15,983 nt of DNA from Gammaproteobacteria bacterium (GTDB lineage Bacteria > Pseudomonadota > Gammaproteobacteria > Acidithiobacillales > Acidithiobacillaceae). Under the pieces are notes generated by a model that made no database searches, was not told the DNA's origin, and was given only the letters and a program-made list of their open reading frames with translations. The stretch lies in the NCBI GenBank assembly GCA_023381645.1, contig JAMCRJ010000078.1:1-15983 (forward strand), written 5' to 3'. The translations under genes and the position numbers were made by a program. Positions 14,059-15,983 of this stretch are shown here, piece by piece; position 1 is the first letter of the stretch, and the number at the start of each line of letters is the position of its first letter.

Positions 14059-14733
14059 TCAGCAGGACGGTCCGTTCCCCCAGGTGCTTTGCGCCTGGGG
14101 CTGCACCTGGGGTTGCTGACCCGCTACGGGTTGATTAGCTACGGGCTGACCCGCTACGGGTTGACCACCCTGCGGCGCGTTGTTCCAGGAACCGGCGGTG
14201 GCGGCGGGCTGCTGTGTGGCAGCACCCCAACCCCCCTGAGTCTGCGACGGTCCCTGCTGCGCTGCGGCGGGAGCCACCAACTTGTCCTTGACCTTCTCCC
14301 AATTGGCCGGGTCCTGATTGGCACCCATGGGCATGTAGCCCTTGACCTCCACATACTGCGGACTGTTCTTCTGCGGACCGACGACGATGCTCAGATACCG
14401 ATTCAGCATCCCCTGGGTGTTAATGTTCTGATTGAACACCGCCTGTTCCGGTACACCGCTGCTGATCGCCATGCCCGCCAGTTCCTGCAGCGAATACTTC
14501 AGGTTGTCGGCATGGGCCGACTGCACGTTCAGGAGATGCTGCACCTCCCGTCCCTTCATCGGGCCATCGGTCATGATGGTGAAATGAAAGCGCGAGCCAT
14601 ATCCCGACTGTCCACCCTTCAGCGGGATACCATCCTCGACCTTCGTAACCTGCACATCGTAGATTCCCGGCTCGATCTTGTCGCTAATGCCGGTGGACGC
14701 CTTGTCGATGCCCTGCATACTGACCATAACCAT
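14059..14733 (-). CDS. DUF669-like single-strand DNA-binding protein (224 aa)
   Basis: The pattern (EPGIYDVQVTKVEDG, FHFTIMTDGPMKGREV, HADNLKYSLQELAGMA) resembles the DUF669 family of phage ssDNA-binding proteins, which work with a recombinase or helicase. The first 130 residues look like a folded beta domain. The tail (about 150-224) is Gln/Gly/Pro-rich with QPVAG repeats (14110-14170), as expected of a flexible tail, although here the repeats have the same hairpin design as the other arrays. The start MVMVSM at 14733 has AAAAGGAG eight bases upstream; the longer frame to 14754 has no site. Its neighbour upstream is a Sak4-like ATPase, the usual partner. An intrinsic terminator follows. The family call is from the visible pattern and the partner, not from a search. 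Confidence 0.7.
   Translation of the reverse strand: MVMVSMQGIDKASTGISDKIEPGIYDVQVTKVEDGIPLKGGQSGYGSRFHFTIMTDGPMKGREVQHLLNVQSAHADNLKYSLQELAGMAISSGVPEQAVFNQNINTQGMLNRYLSIVVGPQKNSPQYVEVKGYMPMGANQDPANWEKVKDKLVAPAAAQQGPSQTQGGWGAATQQPAATAGSWNNAPQGGQPVAGQPVANQPVAGQQPQVQPQAQSTWGNGPSC
14110..14170. repeat. Short hairpin repeat array L (ssDNA-binding protein gene)
   Basis: Units of 18, 15 and 15 bp (14110-14157) and a partial one, with spacer GCTAC and arms GGG/CCC in GGGTTGCTGACCC and GGGCTGACCC. It encodes QPVAG repeats. The spacer differs from the YGCAR type, so membership is less certain. Confidence 0.55.
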
Positions 14734-14767
14734 GATAAACACTCCTTTTCTCAATTACCGCGTGAAT

Positions 14768-14783
14768 GAATTGCCCTCAATTC
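14768..14783 (-). promoter_or_regulatory. Inverted repeat in the leader of the ssDNA-binding protein gene
   Basis: GAATTG (14768-14773) and CAATTC (14778-14783) are perfect complements around CCCT. The repeat abuts the leader element and lies about 35 bases before the ATG. It could be an operator or a leader hairpin; there is no T tract. Confidence 0.4.
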
Positions 14784-14799
14784 CCTTGGTGCCGCAAGG
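14784..14799 (-). promoter_or_regulatory. Leader element copy 3, upstream of the ssDNA-binding protein gene
   Basis: CCTTGCGGCACCAAGG on the - strand, with CCTTG and CAAGG arms pairing around CGGCAC. It is preceded by GGCAAAAA and lies 51 bases before the ATG and 33 bases after the stop of the Sak4-like gene. Confidence 0.6.
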
Positions 14800-14832
14800 T
14801 TTTTGCCGGTTGTTGCCTTACAGTGTGTCTTC

Positions 14833-15891
14833 CTACATCCCCGGTCCCGTTGGCCTGCGCGTCGAAACAAACGCGGGACGAATCGCCACCGGCCACGCCG
14901 TCGGCGCTTGTCCATGTTCTGCAGGCGGCAGCTTTGCAGACGGCGAATCACAGAATTCTGAGGTTGGTGATGGCGGCATGGGGCGCGGCTGTGGCAATCC
15001 AAAGCCGGGTGTTGGCTGGCCGCTGGTCCCCTGCAGGGTGCCAGCCCCCTGCGGGGGGGCAACCCCCTGCCGGGGTGCATCCCCTTGCGGAGGTATCGGC
15101 GCGCCGAAGCCGCTAATGGATGCCTGGGCGAAACGATGCGGATCGAAGGGCCGTTGATAGGCGTCCTGAATGGCTTTTTCCACCGAGTTCCAGGCTAAAG
15201 GTAACTCCAGTGGCAGATCGAAGCGGTTCTTGGCGTCGAAAGCCGTGTTCGGGGCGGTACACAAAATACGTGTACCATTGGTTACGAGACGCACGATATT
15301 TCCGTCCTTGTCGCGTACCGGATCGGCTTTGAGCTGCGCGAATCCCACCAGGTCCGCCCAATCCCGCAACACGCCCACGGCGCGCTTGTCCAGCCGCATC
15401 ACGTAGGTATCATGCGGACCATTGACCGGATCGGCCACGGTTTTGGATTCGGTCTGCGCGATCAGCAAGACATTCGCCCTCAATTCCACCCGGAACCGTT
15501 CCATGAGATTGCGGAAACCTTCCCATTCCTGCTTGAACAGTTCATAGCCCTTGCCGTAGGAAAAATCGTTCAGCGTTTTCTTGCCATGCTCCCGCAGAAT
15601 CTTTTCCTGAATCTTGCCTTGCAGGGCATCCATCGAATCGACGATCAGGGATTGAAATTCTCCCTTTTGAAAATAGCCGCCGACATCCATCAGGGTCTGA
15701 ATGATCTCGTCGTAATTTTTGGCATGGGCCTTGTCATGCCAGACCGGCATCGTGCCGATGCCATCCTCGACGGCCAGGATGAACGGACGGTTCATGCTTG
15801 CCCCGAATGTGGTCTTGCCGATACCGTTCTGGCCGTACAGGACCATTCGTACCGGCTCCATCTGTCCGCCCTGCTGCAGATTCAGTGCCAT
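14833..15891 (-). CDS. Sak4/AAA_24-type RecA-like NTPase (352 aa)
   Basis: Walker A is GQNGIGKT (20-27) in a short N-terminus, and Walker B-like SLIVDSMDAL lies near 80-88, the pattern of phage-type AAA_24/Sak4 single-strand annealing or recombination ATPases. The domain covers about residues 12-250. The remaining 100 residues are Pro/Gln/Gly-rich, hold array M (15036-15089, read as QGVAP) and look disordered. The start MALNLQQ at 15891 has GAGG nine bases upstream; the longer frame starts in a TTG inside the leader element and is rejected. The next gene encodes the ssDNA-binding partner, which fits a recombination pair. The role is inferred from family and context. It is probably co-transcribed with the gene cut by the right edge. 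Confidence 0.8.
   Translation of the reverse strand: MALNLQQGGQMEPVRMVLYGQNGIGKTTFGASMNRPFILAVEDGIGTMPVWHDKAHAKNYDEIIQTLMDVGGYFQKGEFQSLIVDSMDALQGKIQEKILREHGKKTLNDFSYGKGYELFKQEWEGFRNLMERFRVELRANVLLIAQTESKTVADPVNGPHDTYVMRLDKRAVGVLRDWADLVGFAQLKADPVRDKDGNIVRLVTNGTRILCTAPNTAFDAKNRFDLPLELPLAWNSVEKAIQDAYQRPFDPHRFAQASISGFGAPIPPQGDAPRQGVAPPQGAGTLQGTSGQPTPGFGLPQPRPMPPSPTSEFCDSPSAKLPPAEHGQAPTAWPVAIRPAFVSTRRPTGPGM
15036..15089. repeat. Short hairpin repeat array M (Sak4-like gene)
   Basis: Three 18-bp units: GGGTGCCAGCCCCCTGCG, GGGGGGCAACCCCCTGCC and GGGGTGCATCCCCTTGCG. The second is identical to the unit at 11656-11673 in the SF2 helicase gene. Arms GGGG/CCCC. Confidence 0.88.
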
Positions 15892-15910
15892 GATGATGCG
15901 CCTCGCAGTG

Positions 15911-15983
15911 TCAAACTCTCTGACCCCTTGGTGCCGCAAGGTTTTGCGCGATTTGTCGCTCCACCAGTTGTCGCACGATCTCC
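15911..15983 (-). CDS. C-terminal tail of a gene cut by the right edge
   Basis: On the - strand a frame is open from the edge to a TGA at 15911-15913 and gives 23 residues (EIVRQLVERQIAQNLAAPRG and three more), helical and coding-like. It ends 19 bases before the Sak4-like start, so it is probably the upstream operon gene. Its last codons read through the leader element at 15926-15941. Identity cannot be told from this length. Confidence 0.5.
   Translation of the reverse strand, partial: EIVRQLVERQIAQNLAAPRGQRV
15926..15941 (-). promoter_or_regulatory. Leader element copy 4, upstream of the Sak4-like gene
   Basis: CCTTGCGGCACCAAGG on the - strand, identical over 16 bases to the copy at 14784-14799, 35 bases before the ATG. 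It is followed by the inverted repeat GTCA-N7-TGAC (15910-15924). It overlaps the 3' end of the preceding frame. Confidence 0.6.

Noticed and set aside
14751..15080. - strand open frame (109 codons) overlapping the end of the Sak4-like gene
   Set aside because: It is out of frame with the well-supported NTPase gene, starts in a repeat array and has an Arg-rich product.

Overview
The window looks like part of a bacterial mobile element, either a conjugative plasmid or an integrated conjugative element. It carries a Dot/Icm- or IncI-like type IV secretion block, a phage-type recombination block (Sak4-like ATPase, DUF669-like ssDNA-binding protein, UvrD-like helicase, SF2 helicase) and an AntA-type antirepressor. 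Composition and the style of the small exported proteins suggest a moderately GC-rich proteobacterium. An acidophile such as Acidithiobacillus is a guess only; nothing in the window fixes the taxon. No rRNA, tRNA, integrase, transposase or replication initiator gene was seen.

Layout. Positions 1-1909 read on the + strand: a possible gene tail at the left edge, four short translationally coupled ORFs, then htpX (membrane zinc protease) with its own terminator. From 1961 to the right end every gene reads on the - strand. In transcription order, from right to left, these are: the tail of a gene cut by the edge, a Sak4/AAA_24 NTPase, a DUF669-like ssDNA-binding protein, an intrinsic terminator, a UvrD-like SF1 helicase, a DEAH SF2 helicase, an unknown 162-aa protein, IcmC/TraQ-like, IcmD/TraR-like and IcmB/TraU-like (VirB4 ATPase) secretion components, a 77-aa protein, a glycine-zipper lipoprotein, a small secreted coiled-coil protein, an AntA-domain antirepressor and a small unknown protein. 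Several neighbours overlap by 4 to 13 bases (UvrD/SF2 helicase and SF2 helicase/162-aa gene by ATGA, 162-aa gene/IcmC-like by 13 bases), so DNA processing and mating-pore genes are translationally coupled.

The most unusual content is not a gene. At least a dozen small arrays of 15-18 bp units lie inside genes and between genes of the - strand block. Each unit is a tiny imperfect hairpin (two self-complementary arms around a loop usually containing TGC) plus a roughly 5-base spacer resembling YGCAR. The arms differ between arrays, and even within one array, yet stay complementary. Units in genes are almost always 15 or 18 bp, so frame is kept, while intergenic units are often 16 or 17. The same DNA unit is read in different frames and orientations in different genes, so what is being propagated or selected is DNA or RNA, not peptide. 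A second signal is a leader element (CCTTGCGGCACCAAGG and variants) 30-50 bases upstream of at least four - strand genes, in three cases directly followed by a gene-specific inverted repeat. This suggests shared control of the element's genes.
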